Positions 1-14,100 of a stretch of 64,000 bases of DNA are shown here, one piece after another. How positions within the stretch are numbered: position 1 is the stretch's first letter; every line of letters starts with the position of its first letter. A model generated the notes under the pieces. The model saw only the letters and a list, made by a program, of their open reading frames with translations. It ran no database searches and was not told where the DNA came from. Origin of the DNA: Cheilinus undulatus (lineage: Eukaryota; Chordata; Actinopteri; Labriformes; Labridae); NCBI RefSeq assembly GCF_018320785.1, contig NC_054886.1, positions 7,315,207 to 7,379,206 of the forward strand, in the 5' to 3' direction. The position numbers and the translations under genes were made by a program.

Positions 1-180
1 ATTCTGTTTCAGGAAAAAGGGGGTTACATCTTGAAAGGGCTTTATTGATTAAAAAATCATTTATGATTCTTAGCTAAAGCTCATTTGCTAAGAATGATTA
101 TTATTTAGGCAAACAACAATGCAGTATCTACACAGTGAATAACTGTTTATTATGAATTGATAAGTAAATGTGTGCTTCAG

Positions 181-320
181 ATGCTCCTGGGAATACTATC
201 CCTTTAACACAAAGAGTTGAAGAGGAAGAAGAAGAAGAAGAAAGAGAAGAGGAGGAAATACAACGAGAGGGCGACGATGCTGAAGAGAAAATAGAAGAAA
301 ATAAGGAATCAGACAGTTAA
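181..320 (+). CDS. Probable last coding exon of an upstream gene, acidic tail
   Basis: An AG acceptor (tgtgtgcttcag) ends at 180 and is followed by an open stretch of 45 codons to a TAA at 318-320, read with the first two bases completing a codon. It begins APGNTIPLTQRV and then becomes extremely Glu-rich, about 30 residues dominated by E with a few R, K and D, ending NKESDS. Part of the Glu run is a GAA/GAG trinucleotide repeat at about 221-250. The exon reads as a C-terminal cytoplasmic or nuclear acidic tail, but the rest of the gene lies left of the window. The polypyrimidine tract is weak and no family is recognised. It could instead be chance coding through a purine repeat. Confidence 0.4.
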
Positions 321-754
321 AGTGAGAAAGACACATATTCCTGGCACAAGTAGAAATATCTATCTTGTAACTTATCTAATATTTGCTGAGATGTGTAGTA
401 AAAAGCTCTCACAATTGACTGATGTCTGCTGGGTTTATATCAGTGATACAGATCTTTACTCTAGAGATCACAAATGTTTGTCAAATGTGGTAAAGAGTTC
501 ATGATGTATGGAGGCCTTAAGTGGACTTACTTCCATAATTTTTTTCTTTTTGCCATGATAGGAAAAATGTGGTTGTTTTTTTTGGGACCTTGACTATTTA
601 TCACGTTTCATATTCTGAAGCTTAACTGTTAAACAACTAAAGATGTGCATCAGGCTTAAATAGGTCAAGATTCCACTCTCAGTACTTCAGTTATTAGTGT
701 CTCCAATCTCCAGTCACTTACAGAGTGTTAGCGATGGTGATGTAACATAGAGAT
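321..754. other. Intergenic, nothing recognised
   Basis: AT-rich sequence after the putative acidic exon. If that exon is real, this would include its 3' UTR. I see no gene, clear element ends or strong poly(A) signal. Confidence 0.4.
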
Positions 755-1500
755 AAACATGCGCCTGCCCCAACTTTTTTGGAACAGGTTGCAGGCTTCA
801 AATTTGCAATGTCTATGTATTAAAAAAAAAAAATCTAGTTTTTCAGTAAAAAGTATACACGCCTGTGTCTGGAAGGTCCAGTCACTGGTTTATCAGTATT
901 CCTGGCAGCCATTACACCATGTAGACAAAGGAACACTCCAAGCAACACAGAGAAAAGAATAAATCAGTGGATGGATCCAAGGAACTTAATAAGATTTATT
1001 TTCCAGCGAGACAATGAGCCAAAGCACACAGAGAAATCTACACAGAAATGGTTTAAAGACAACAAGGTCAATATTCAGGGGTGGCTGAGTCAAATCCAAG
1101 ACCTCAATCCCAACCAATACCCATGCAACCTGAGCAGTTATGTAAGAAGAAGAAAAATGGAGTAAAATTACCCGGATGTGCAAGCCTGACTGAGACCTAT
1201 CCACACAGACTCAGAGCTGTGATTGCAGCCAAAGCTGCATCTACTAAATACTGAGGGGTTGAATATTTATACAATCACTCATTTCACATTACATCTTCTT
1301 ATTTATTTGGCATTACTGTGTATAAATCAGTTTCACCTTGACAGGAAAGAGGCACATTTTTTTTTTATGAAAAAGCCAAATTATACTGACCATGACTGAT
1401 TTATTAAACCAATAAAGAAGTAGTAGTCTTCAGATCACTCCATGCTGTTTTAATTCACATTTTACATAATGTCCCAATTATTTTGGAGTTTAGGTTTGTA
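755..1500 (+). mobile_element. Tc1/mariner-like transposon remnant, transposase C-terminus
   Basis: The outer parts carry the fish Tc1-type ends ccccaacttttttggaac near 768 and gtcccaattattttggagtt near 1471. Between them, about 850-1440 is the reverse complement of the Tc1 family found at 29676-30813 and 60798-61472 (shared stretch tccagtcactggtt at about 880). The + strand encodes a worn transposase C-terminal part: QRDNEPKH holds the second catalytic Asp, followed by KWFKDNKVN and DLNPNQYP, where the family normally has DLNPIENLW, so the catalytic Glu is lost. A second scrap near 1190-1250 matches the C-terminal TYPHRLSAVIAAK region. It is a dead deletion derivative, possibly two nested elements. 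Confidence 0.7.
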
Positions 1501-2020
1501 GATCAAACTATTTACTTGACCTACGTTAAAAGCTGGCCCTTGTCCAGATGTAGTTGATGGTCCCTGTGATGGGTTTCTGTGTTGTTGGTCTGTTACAGCC
1601 CTGATGTTTAGAGTGTAGCACCCTTTGGTGGTAGTTTAAAAAAAGCATTAAATCACAATGCAACAGTGTTAATCTTTTATTACTTCCAATTTACATTAAA
1701 ATTAGACAAAAAAAAAAAAAAAAAGGATATTGAAATTTCAGACTCTTTAAGGAAAATCTTAATATATAAACCAACCATATATAATAAACATTTTAGATAC
1801 TCATGATTTAACTAACTTTATAGAAGACAATTATATACACCTCAGTGCAAACATAACCTTCTTTTCAGTTATGTTAATCTTTCTGAGTGTGGGATGACAG
1901 AGACTAAACGGTGTGAAAGGGGACGATTTCAAAGTGTGAATTTCACCCACTTATAGAGAACTTCGGGTTGCCTCCCATGTGAAGGAGGAAGGAACACATG
2001 GTGTGGTTTTCACACTTTTC
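1501..2020. other. Upstream region of the Ig receptor gene
   Basis: No gene. About 1910-2000 holds purine-rich sequence with ETS-like GAGGAAG motifs near 1985 and a CATGTG E-box near 1978. These would suit a leukocyte promoter but are weak motifs on their own. Confidence 0.3.
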
Positions 2021-2027
2021 TGCAAAA

Positions 2028-2034
2028 CATAAAG
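2028..2034 (+). promoter_or_regulatory. Possible TATA-like box of the Ig receptor gene
   Basis: The sequence cataaag lies about 125 bases upstream of the ATG at 2159, which allows a short 5' UTR. It is an imperfect TATA match and is supported only by its position. Confidence 0.3.
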
Positions 2035-2158
2035 AGGAACACAGAAGAAAGGATGATGCCCGTTGTGCGTCTGTGTTTGTCTGTGCGTGTGTGTGTGGGA
2101 AGGGGTTAAAGCAGAGGGGAAGACGAGTCAGCAGTCAGATGTGAATCAGAGAGAAAAG

Positions 2159-5100
2159 ATGAAGCTTCTGCTCAGCAGTCTGCTGCTCGCCTCCTTCTGC
2201 ACGCTGTCATCCTGGAGTAAGTACACAGCAATCAATCAGTGTGTAACAGCTGTTAGAGACAGGTTTACATTTCTGTAGAAAACTTCTGTTCATGCTCACA
2301 CTCTTTGGTGTAAAACAAACAGAATTATAGAGAGGCTAAAAATGGCCACGTGAAGTTGATTCAGTTTCAGAGTGATTTATATGAGTCAGGTATTTTGAAA
2401 TCAACAAAAATCTATAGAGTATAAAATCATTAAATTGTTGGAGTTAGCGCCTGTCCACCTTTACGATCCCAGTATCCTTTGATTCAGCGATTCTCAACAG
2501 GTGGGTCAGGACCTAAAAGTGGGTCACGACTAGGTCTCCGAAAACAAAAATAGTAGCAAAAGTCCTGAGGTCCTTATTGGACATGCATCAATACCTTTTA
2601 TTTTACCCTGTTTTATTGTGAAATTGGGTAAACTTAAATGTTTGATCAATATTTCAACTAGTTTATCACATTTTCTTGTAATAAATGACTACTATTCACA
2701 TGATAATGAAGTAACTTCTCAAGTTCTCTGGAAAATTGGCAAAAATTGTCACACAATAATGAGGAAAGAGGGTATAAAATTGTCAGTTTTGTCTCTTTTC
2801 TTTCTTATATCAGGTTTTGTCCCAATAATGCTCCAAACTGCAACATATTCAATTAACTAAACATATGTTGTTGAAATTTTTTTAGAAACTTGGGTCACGA
2901 TCTGTTGTACGACTGACTGGTGGGTCCTGAGGCCGGACTAGTTGAGAACCACTGCTTTAAATCAGTCCAAAACAGCAAGTTTTAAAGGTTTAAACTATTT
3001 TATAACCCTAACCCTAAGAAAATGAATAAACCAAAAATAATGATTATATTAAAGTGTTTAAATGTGGATTGTCTGATTTGAATCTGGTTTTCTGTCCAGG
3101 AGTTTCTATTTTTAACACAAACACTGATTAAAATGTATACTGGGGCTGTCAAGATTAATTGAGAAAATTGTGAGTAATCAACACCCACAACTGGTACGCT
3201 AATCTTTTTAATCACAATGACTCTCAGGCTTTGTAGTAACTTCTCCCTGCAGCCACAGTGATTTAAAATCAGTCTACCACTGCTCCTAAAAAACTCAGTC
3301 TGAAGTCAGGTGAACACTGAGTTAATCATACATTTTTTTACTGTCCCCTTATTCACAGTATGATCCACAACAAATTCTTCTTATGTGGTCGAGTTCATGT
3401 CAGGATTTTAGATCTCCCTATAGACACAGGTCTATGTCCAAACAGGAAGTCAATTACCCTTAGTGTCTGACAAACAACTCTGAGTGCAAAATAATGGACA
3501 TCTAATATGCAATTAAAAGGGTGCTATTGATTGCATTTAACTACAGAAATTATACTTTTAATCGCGATTAAAAATAAATGACCTAATTTAAGCATATCAT
3601 ACTAAAGTCTATTAAAGCCAGTGCTTTCTTTTTTTGGTCAACAGTCATGATTTAGTAATTTGGTGTAATAAAGAAATATTACTTAGAAACTGATAGTAGG
3701 ATGTGAGCAGCGGTTTTGGTCTAAAGCTTATTTATTTTATTTCAAATCCTTTTTCAGTGTGTGGAAATGTGCTTTGTGAAAGAGGAGCAGAAAGGAGAAA
3801 ATGTTTCTCGGCCGTCTAATCGGTGGTTTCAGGGCGCCACTTTAGCGGGTAGAGCAGACGGCCCGTGTGGAAGCCTCAGCGCTCGGGTCATCGGGGTCAA
3901 TTTCTGATCCTGGCGCTGTCTTCCCTCACTCTCTCCCCTCATATTTTCTGTATTTCTGCAACTATCCTCTCTAAAAGAGGACTAAAAAACAAAACAAAAC
4001 AAAACAAAAAAAAAACAAAAAACCCAAAACAAAACATAAACAATGTGAGATTTTATGCTTGGAATTTATTTTTGTTCTTTGAGAAAAAAATACAATTAAA
4101 ATAAATAAATACATAAGTAAATAAATAAATTATATATATGGTCAATGACATACAAAGCTTCATTTAATTCAAAATAAAAAGACTAAATACATGTGTATGA
4201 AATAAAATGAAGAAATTCATGACAATATAAAATTTTGCAGTTTTATTTCTGTTATACCACATTTTGTCTCACATTGAAAGTGCACCCACTCATCTAAGCA
4301 AAACTGTTATTAATAATAATTAAAAAAATCTGTGATACCTCATTTACCTCATTAGAAGTAAAGTAAATATTCTTAGAGCTTTAAATAATATTGTTTAGTT
4401 CATATATTAAACATACTGGTTGCACCACCTGACATTTGTAACTCATTCAAATTAACAGGTAAATACTTTGACCCATATTGTTATGTTTGTTCTTGTTAGA
4501 AAGTGGACATATTGTTTCATAATAAATTCAAGACTTAATTTTTTAGCAGTTTTCCACTGGTTCTATCAAGTGAAAGGACAAGTGTTTCCGCCCACCTGTG
4601 ACTGAAAGTATGTGAAAAGAATCTAAACCGTTTCACTCTGCAATGAGTATCAGATTGAGTCAAAGAAAGATCAATTATGCTACGAACTAATGAAGAACTA
4701 CAAAATTCCAAGACAAAAGTTTTTAGATGATCTTACTGACTTTTAAACAGTAAACTTTAATAACATTTTCAATGTCAAAGATTTCAACTAAAAGATCATG
4801 TCAAAAGACTTCAGTTTGAATTTCTCACAATTAAAATGTTATTTTCAACAGTGTCAGTAGTCTGTGTATTCACTCATACAGTCACACCACCTCACATTTT
4901 TTGGGTTTGGAATGCAAAACTATGAAATGAATCATATCAGTAAAATATACTGAAAACATACCCAAACAGCAGGATTCATAAAACAAACTGATACATGCCA
5001 TTAACTAGTTTATTCTTATCGAAAGGAAAATGATGGATTTAGACACAAAAGCATGCATGTAATTGAGCCATAAATATGAAAGAAAAGTCAGAGGAAACTG

Positions 5101-8100
5101 CGAAAATAAATAAATAAATACATAAATAAATAAATGCTGGAATGCTAAATACACCTGTGTCTTTGTTTGGAATATGTTTTTATTTGAACCAGAACGTTTC
5201 ACTGTCTCTGTTTTTTTAACAGACAAATGTATGAAAAACAATGAACTTGCAACTTTTGAATAACTGTATTATCTAAAAAAAGAAACAAAAACTAATATTA
5301 CAACACCCAGAGCAAAAAATATATCATAAAATAAATAAAATGAAAAAAAAAATTCATGCTAGCATACAACAGCAACATGCATTATTTAATGAAAGTACAA
5401 AAATGTTTGATTTTGAAAAGATAATGATTTCAACCACTTAGCAAACTCAGTTGTTCTAAATGACATCTATACTAATAACAGGATTATTTATAAAGAGTAC
5501 TCAGATGTATATCACAGTATATAACAGATGTCACTTAACTGTGAGTTAGTAGTAAAGGATAGCTAAAGTTCAATTTTTAAAATGTCATTAAAAGGAACAA
5601 TTTTCATTGGTTACTACAGAAATTCTGAGATTGATCTTGAGGTAAATCTTTTGACAGTCCTAACTCTGATTTTAGCATACACCAACAAAAGACTGTCTGC
5701 TAAAATTTTGATGATAGAATAATGGTCAAATTTGTAAAATCAGTTATAATTTCATCTCGTATGAGTCAGTAATCTGAGTGTTTTGTATGGACATACAGTA
5801 TATATATACACACACCCACACACACCTATATGTGTGCGTGTGTATATACATATATATCTCCAAACACACACCCACACACACACACACACATATATATATC
5901 TATAAAAGCATGCAAGCCTTTATTATAGTCATTTTTATCAATTCTTTGGTCATAAAAAGTCATTAAGAGTGTATTGTGTATTCTTTAAGGCTGGATAAAT
6001 GTCAATATTCAATTTGAATACATAATGATTTTAACAAACAGAGATGTGCATAAGCTTAAGGCATGTCTAAGGCAGGCTGGGCTCAGGCTCAGGTCTAAGG
6101 ATTCATCACAGGCCGGATGTGCTAAAATTCGGGGCTGGAGACGGGGGGGACCAAGCTCGACACGTGAAGGTCAAACTGTTGACTTTTTTTGTCTGGGTCC
6201 TTTCACCCCTAGTGATACATCGGCAGGCTCCGGCTTTTTCTGGACGAAAAATGCACGACCGGGGTTGTGTCAATCCTCCTTCAGTGGTTACTCACCACCT
6301 TACTTCAGCCTCAGTTTTGGGTCGAAACATGCCAAAAAGTTCTGCACAGTCTTTTAAAGGGATAAATGTGACCACATGTACAGAAATTGTGCATGTTATA
6401 AGTGTATACTAATATGACTGCACCCTGTATTTTTCTGCTTCTTCGTAGGTGTTTCGTCAGACGCTGTTGTTGTGAATCAAACTCCTGATGTTTCCGTCAC
6501 TGTGGGAGAAGCAGTGAACATCTCCTGCTGCTGGAATGGGGAGTTTGACAGAGGCAGAATTAACTGGACAAAAAATCAAATTACTGTTAAGAGGGATCGT
6601 TTCTCATATAGTAATAATACCCAAGGATCTCAGCCAAAGAAAACATCAGGCTGCTCATACTTGTCCTTTCAGAACATCACAAGAGCTGACTCTGGAAGCT
6701 ACGTCTGCAATCTGACGGTGGAGTTACCTGTTTTGTTAAGGGTTGAAGGTGGTGGAACTGTAATCACAGTTACAGTTACTAATAACAGTACTAAAGAAGG
6801 TAAATGCATAAACATCAGTGTCTGACACTTTTACATGAGCATTCAACCAAGATCCTGATTTTTATTTTCTGTTCATTTTTTTCATTGGAAACCAAATTGC
6901 AGGTTCAACCAGCGACTCTCCACCGTCTCCTGTGATCATTTCTCTGGCTGTTGTCGCTCCTCTGCTCCTCATTGCTCTCTTATGTGTCTGCATGCTGCGT
7001 AGGAAGCAAGGTAAAAGACAAACTGGATCAGTTATACTAAAGAGCTGTGTTTATTCACAAGCAGGTTTACACTGTGATGGGATTTGTCTAGGCATTTTGG
7101 TGTACAACGGCACAAAACACCACAAAGAGACTAGTCGAAAAAAAAACTTTAAAGAGCTTTCTACAGATGAGAAACTCACAGAATAAGATAGAAATATCAA
7201 CAACTTATAAAAGGAGCAATAAGAGATAAATAATGAATGTCAAGCGTAAAAGAAGAGATGTACAGGATGATTGTAAATTCACATATCTTGCAGAAATTTT
7301 CTTATTGTAATTACAATAAATATTTTTCAGATTTCTATGTGTTTAAACAAAGAGGTAGGACAGTTGGAAAACTGTGACAAAAGACTAGGGAATTACAGTC
7401 ACCTGGGTGCATGGGGCACGGCCCCACTGCTGGGCCTTTTACGCCCCTGAAACCTTTTCACATCTTTTACTTAAAAAAACTACAGCCCTTTCATTTATAA
7501 TGTGTGAAAAGGCAATTATAAGGTGGTTTTATACAGGAATAGCTAAGATATTCTGTGATAAAATATGTCTGATCTTTATTTGAGTGGGAATTATGGAGGA
7601 CCCGGGGTTGAACCTTGTGGTACACCAAGTCAGTGGAAAATAGCAAGACATTGCTTGCTATTTCATGAACTAATGACCTCTGGAGGACTTCTGCAGATTC
7701 TAGACATCTAAAACTATGATTAAGGATGGGTTTGAGTACCTTTACTTTGAAATAGGACAATATATCTTGCCCTAACTCCATCTCAGGTACTGTTTTTAGT
7801 CCTATAACTCCCCCTTGTCCTCCAGCTAACCTGATTTTTCCCTGCCATGCTTCCACTAGGCCTAATTCTACTGTTTTTGCTCCTATTGCTAAAATGTTTT
7901 TTCAATACCTGTATTAATTCACAATAGGCGTAGGACACCTGTCAATTACAGATGCCCCTCCCCCAGACAAGATAACCTAATAACCATACGATGCAAATCT
8001 AACCTGCCCAAATTAGTTTCCCCAAGCACTTTTGCCCTTTTTAACTGTCATTCTCTTTTAAACAAAGCTTTTATTCTGAATGATTTTGCCACCTCTAACG

Positions 8101-11100
8101 ACTTAGATATATTCTGTCTTGCTGAAACCTGGCTCAAACCAGGGGACTCCTGCCCCCAAGTGGAGCTCTGCCCCCCATGCTATAACTTTCTCAGTGCTCC
8201 TAGAACTACAGGCCGTGCTGGAGGCATCATAGTGGTTTATAAGAACCACCTCAAGTGTGTCCCTTTTAATGCTGGTTCCTTTCTAACCTTTGAATTACTT
8301 TCTTTTAAAATTGATAGTGAAGTCCCAGTATGTTGTATAGTCATCTACCGGCCTCCTAGTTCTGCCTCAGGTTTTCTGAGTGAATTCACACTCTTACTCT
8401 CCACTGTTGTTCTTAAATTTGATAAAATTATTATTGTATTTCAGTCCACAACACCTTCCCAGAAACAAACAAGGCAGTCGCGCATCTTCAGTGAGCACTC
8501 TGCAGCTCGATTCTCGGCCATCGTCACTGAAAAAGCAGTTCTCAAACATTAATGACACTGTTAATTGGTTTAATGATCAATGTTCTTTAGCCCTTGATGC
8601 CATTGTCCGGTTGAAAATCAAACAAGTGCTCCCTACCACTTTAACTCCCTGGATAGATGACTCCATCAGAAGCCACAGAAAAGAATGTAGGAGAGCTGAG
8701 CGAAGATGGAGAAAAACAAAGCTTACTGTTCATTACCTTCACATGAAGGAATTATTAACAATACTGAATCAGCTTATTAAAGATGCAAGATCTGCCTATT
8801 TTTCCAATCTAATCAATAATAAACACAATCCTAAATTTTTGTTTCATACTGTTAATCGGCTACTGAATCCTGCTCTTCCTGGTTTCACTGCTTCCTCCTC
8901 TGATGACTGTGAAAAGTTTTTAGATTTCTTTGTTAACAAAATCACTACTCTGAGAGCAAATCTCAACCCTGTTCATAATCCCTCTAACCAAGTTAGCTGC
9001 CCGGTTCGTCTCTCAGAGTTCAGCCCAATCACCATGTATGACCTCTCCAACATTGTCACTCACATGCGCCCATCTTCTGACCCATTGATATAATCCCCAC
9101 TAAATTTCTGAAAGATGTCCTCCCTGCACTTTACCCCTGTCTTCTCACCATCATGTACCAGTCTCTCTCTTTAGGCTGCATTCTGGATTATTTCAAATTA
9201 GCCAGTGTCTCTCCTCTCCTTAAAAAGCCCTCCTTAGATTCCTCAGACTTCTCTAACTATAGACCAATCTCTAAACTCCCATTTATCTACAAAATCCTCG
9301 AGAAAGTTGTCTCTCAGCAGCTTCTCCAAGTTGCAGAAGGTCACAGCATCTTTGACAAGTTTCAATCCGGGTTTCGTCAAAAATATAGCACTGAAACGGC
9401 ACTCCTAAAAGTCTCTAATGACATTTTAATGCGGGCTGACAATGGGGAATTTTCAATCTTGGCTCTGTTAGACCTGCCAGCAGCCTTTGACACAAATGAT
9501 CCTGTAATTTTAATTGACCGTCTAGCAAAGTGTGTTGGCATCGCAGGTACAGTTCTTAAATGGTTCACCTCGTACCTGTCTGACAGATATTTTAATGTGT
9601 ATATTGATAAATTTAAGTCTTCCTCAGCCCCCTTGCAATGTGGAGTGCCACTAGGGTCAATTCTAGGCCCAATCCTGTTTTCCTTTTATATGTTACCTTT
9701 GGGTGACTTGCTCCAGTCCACCAGTAACACCTCTTACCACTGTTACGCTGATGATACTCAGCTATATTTTTCATTTAAACCCAACCACCCCAACAACCTC
9801 TCTGTCCTTCATGACTGCCTTTCTTCTGTTGCTAACTGGATGTCTCAGAATTTTCTCAGTCTCAACACAGATAAAACTGAAATTCTTGTAATTGGCCCTG
9901 ACCTTTTTTATAAGGAAGTAACCCACTACATGGGACCCCTGGCCACCAACATCAAGTCCTCTGCTAAGAATCTTGGTGTTGTATTTGACAGCCACTTAAA
10001 GTTTGACTCTCAGATTACTAAAATAGTACAATCCTGCTTCTTTCATCTCAGAAACATTGCAAAAATCAAACACATATTATCAGCAAATCATATTGAAATT
10101 TTAATCTACACCCTGATTTCTTCCTGGTTAGATTACTGTAACTCTCTCTTCTCTGCATTAATCAGTCCTCCATTTCATGTCTTCAGTCTGTACAAAACGC
10201 AGCAGCGAGGTTATTAACACACACTAGTCGTCATGCCCATATCACTCCAGTTCTTGCATCTCTTCATTGGCTTCCAGTTACTTTTAGGATCAATTTCAAA
10301 ATTTTATTAATCACATACAAGGCTCTGCGTGGACTAGCTCCTACATATATAAATGATCTAGTGAGTCCCTATTCCAACAGTCGCCACCTTTGATCATCTG
10401 ATCAGGGTCTTTTAACAGTCTCCCGTTCAAATTTAAAAACTAGAGGTGATCGTGCATTTGCAGTGGCAGCTCCTAAACTCTGGAACAGCCTTCCTGGTAA
10501 CATCAGGTCTGCTGAATCTTTTTAAAAAATCTTTACCCCTCTCTGTTTTACTTTTGTGTGTATGTACATGTGTTACAATTAGGGCTGGGTATTGCCACTG
10601 GTTTCCTGAATCGATTCGATTCCAATTCTCAAGGCCCCGATTCGATTCGATTCTTGATTCGATTCGATTCAGTATTGATTCATGCAGAGATATTTTAGTA
10701 AAAACTCCCATGTTGCTTCTACATTTAAGAGATTCTCAGAGAACTTTAGTTGAAAATAGTATAAAGAATCTTCCAACTAGGCACATTCTTACAAATTTCA
10801 GGGTTTGCATCAAAAATTGACCCTTAACTATTAGTATTTACATCACTATTTTACCTCCATGTGGCCCATCCTGGATATGGTCTTTTTTGTTCAGTTTGCC
10901 TCTGTCTTTGTAGCTTTTAAATCCATAATGCAGTCAGGTTTGGAGGTTCCTGCAGTGGAGCAGAGCTGTCAGGCTCCATCATGTTTGTTTTTACAGAGAT
11001 AAGTCAATTATTGCAAGTCCAAGTTGAAACTCTTGTTGTTCAAGAATAAAAATAAGTAAATATGATTGATTATTTTTTACTAATTATTTTACTAAAAACT

Positions 11101-14100
11101 ATTACTAGTAGTGATAGTCACATTTTGGGATCTAGTGCTGAAATGTTTGTCTGTCTGCTGTCTGTGAGGTGTGTTCTATAGACACATGCCTGTGCTCTTT
11201 AATTTAAAGACCCACAGCGCTTATAAAAAGAAATATGCATCATGTTATCTAGCATATTATGTACATTGTATGTTGTTGTGAATGTTAAATTATGCTAACT
11301 TGATAGAAAATCTACATGAGATGCGAGTTTGTTACTCATGTCTTTCTAAATGACTGAGCGCTCCATCATTTCTGTGCTGTAAACAGCGGGGTCATGCGTA
11401 TATTTGCGCATGAAAATGAGGAATAGGGGGTCGTAAAATTAAGCACACTGTACGGAGGGGCGCATACGGGGGTTTCACAAATCATTCGGGGTTTCCTCCT
11501 CTTAAACGTAGCATCCCAGACGATCACTATTGTGTGTGTGAGTCTGAGCGGTCTGTAGCAGCAGAGGCTGCTGCAGAGGCCAGATTTTGGGCGTGAGATT
11601 TAAACCTTGAATTAGAGTCTAAACGTTTTTAGAAGCGGGTGCTGATCAACTTTCAGGCTGCGTGAGTGACGTAAGTCTGAGACTGGTAGCGCGAGGAGTC
11701 GACTGGAAAGGAAAAAAGGCACATATAAAAAGACTGATTTTTGGATTTTATGGATGGATATTGGACTTAAAAAAAAAAAGAGAATCGATCTGATTCGGAG
11801 AATCGATCTTTTGAACCCAGCCCTAGTTACAATTGTGTTGTTTGTGTTACTTATTGGGGGTATGTTTGTTATGTAGCTTGCTTATCTGTTTGCCTCTTTG
11901 GGTTTTGTAAAGCACTTTGTAACTGTGTGTTTCAAAAAAAGTGCTATATGAATAAAGTTAACATTATTATTATTATTATATTGTTTATTGTAGCTGTATA
12001 GTTTTTGTAAATAGCACTTTCAGCATTAATGCTCATGTATGATATGCAAGTGGATACTCTATGTATGTACATTTTCAGGAAGCTTGCAGATATGCACCAA
12101 CAGGCAGATCCAGAAAAGATCCAGAAAAGAATTGCATCGCTTTTTGCACATTATTTAGCTCCAAAAGTGGCAAAAAGACTGCACCAGATCCACAGAGCAC
12201 ACGCAAAGGAGAAATCATGCTAACTGCACACAGCAGCATGGCCCCATGTACATGTATGTGAGTAGTAGGAGGAACAAGCGCAAAATTGCTCCAATTCACC
12301 CTCATTATAACTAGCACCCAATCCATGAATAAACACAACATTGGTCCTGGTATGATTTGATTTACCTGTAAAAGGGTGTAAAGAACACTGTAAAGCCTAT
12401 AAAGTTCTCATCCTGCAGGCACTGTCAGCTCTAAATTTAGAGTAAACATCAGTAGGGTTTATTAGATTTATTCCAGTAAAGCGGCTGCCTTATAAAACTG
12501 AGTTAAATAAACTAAATATTCATCAAATTCCCCCCAAAATAAATTACAAATAAATTCCTCCTAATTACACTGAAAATTCCCCCCCCAAACCCCCCCCCCA
12601 AAAAAAGAAAATTTCAAAGACAATTCTCAGGACATCCCAGGCAGGTAACTCAGACTTTTATGGAAATTCTGGTCAATCATTTAAAGAAATTCTAATAGGA
12701 GAATTTAAACTATGTTGTAGGAAAGCCAAAATGTAACAATGTCCTGTTCACACAGGGTCTCAGGAGGTTAAGGGCTCTTCTATACAGGCAAAGTTGAAAA
12801 TATTCAGGGACAAAACATGCCAAGCTATTGTTTTTATGGGGTATATAGGGGACCAAGGGTTGAACCCTGTGGTACACCACAATCAAGTCAATGGAAAATA
12901 GTGAGGAATGCTTGCTATTTGATGAACTTGTGACCTTCTTGGGGAACTAATGCATATTCTAGTTATCTTAAACTATGACAAATGATAAGTTGCAGTACGT
13001 TTACTTCAATATGACACAACATGTTTTTGAAGTCTGGTTGTTTAAAAGTAGCATGTTTAGCATAAATGCTCATTTATATGATTAGTTCCACAGAGATACA
13101 TTTTCTGTACTTTATGTTCATGTTGTTTGCGTTCCTGCACATTTTCTGGAGGCAGGATGTATGTGGATTGTAAGGAAAATTTGTTTAAAACAGCTCTATT
13201 TTTCTATTTTGTGTGATAGGTTCAGCTAAAGCAGCGAGGGTGATCTACGAGGTTCCTCACATCGACTCTGACGTGCCAGACATGGACAAACACAGCACCA
13301 GCTCCTCCAGAGGCTCCTCTCAGTGGGTGAGTCCATCAGACTTTTACCTACTTTATGAGGTGGTCTACTTCATTAACAGGAGAAATATGAATAAATCCTG
13401 CCAGTTGACCCACATAGATTTTACACACTGTTTTAATAATGTTTTATACCACAGGTTCTAAATATGGTGTGAGAAGGAAAGTGTGAGACAGAATGGGTGG
13501 CATGTGGTTTAATGGTGTGAAATATTTGCACCTACTTAATTTTATTTAGTAGTAAACGATCCCTGGTAACCAATCTAATAGTCATAAAAATGTTATTTTC
13601 GGGTTGCTGAGTGCATCCAGAGAAGTGCCAGGCATCAATTTTACTTTTTTAACATAAAATGTCATTCATGAAAAGGTTTTATATCAAACATTCAAAGATG
13701 AGATGTGATAGCATGTGGGTTTGCACACACAGGATCACAATATTTGTTCTTATCATGTTTGTTAATTTATGGGCCTGTAAATTAAAGATGGAACAAAACA
13801 TGCTTTCTTCTGTCATTAGTTAAAAAAAATGCAAAGACATACATCTTAATGTTCAAACTGATAAACATGACCTTTTAAAGAATATATAACACTCTGTAAG
13901 CATCTGGAGACTTAAGCCACTAACTGTTGGAGTATAAAGGAGGAATTTGAGCCTAATTAAAGGGAAACTACTTAAGGAGGTTGTTCCACATTATTCAGCA
14001 AGTCACAGGTTTCATGCAATGTGGAAAAAGAAATATTGTTCTACAGATTGAAAGCGTGAAATAGTGCAATTTCTTACAAAAGGTATGAAAACACTGAATA

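Noticed and set aside
2063-2158. Upstream ATG in frame-shifted CVCVCLCV leader before the Ig signal peptide
   Set aside because: It is a TG microsatellite translation. The ATG at 2159 gives a proper signal peptide followed by a donor site.
3003-3016. Telomere-like taaccctaaccctaa
   Set aside because: Only two units, single-copy context; too short for an interstitial telomere array. The similar ggttagggttaggg near 34605 lies inside a MITE.
6025-6412. Two overlapping open frames in intron 1 of the Ig receptor gene
   Set aside because: Neither has a domain nor splice sites in the right phase to join the Ig exons; the acceptor used lies at 6448.
12029-12341. Short overlapping open frames in intron 3
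   Set aside because: Present in three frames at once on both strands with no domain; consistent with chance.
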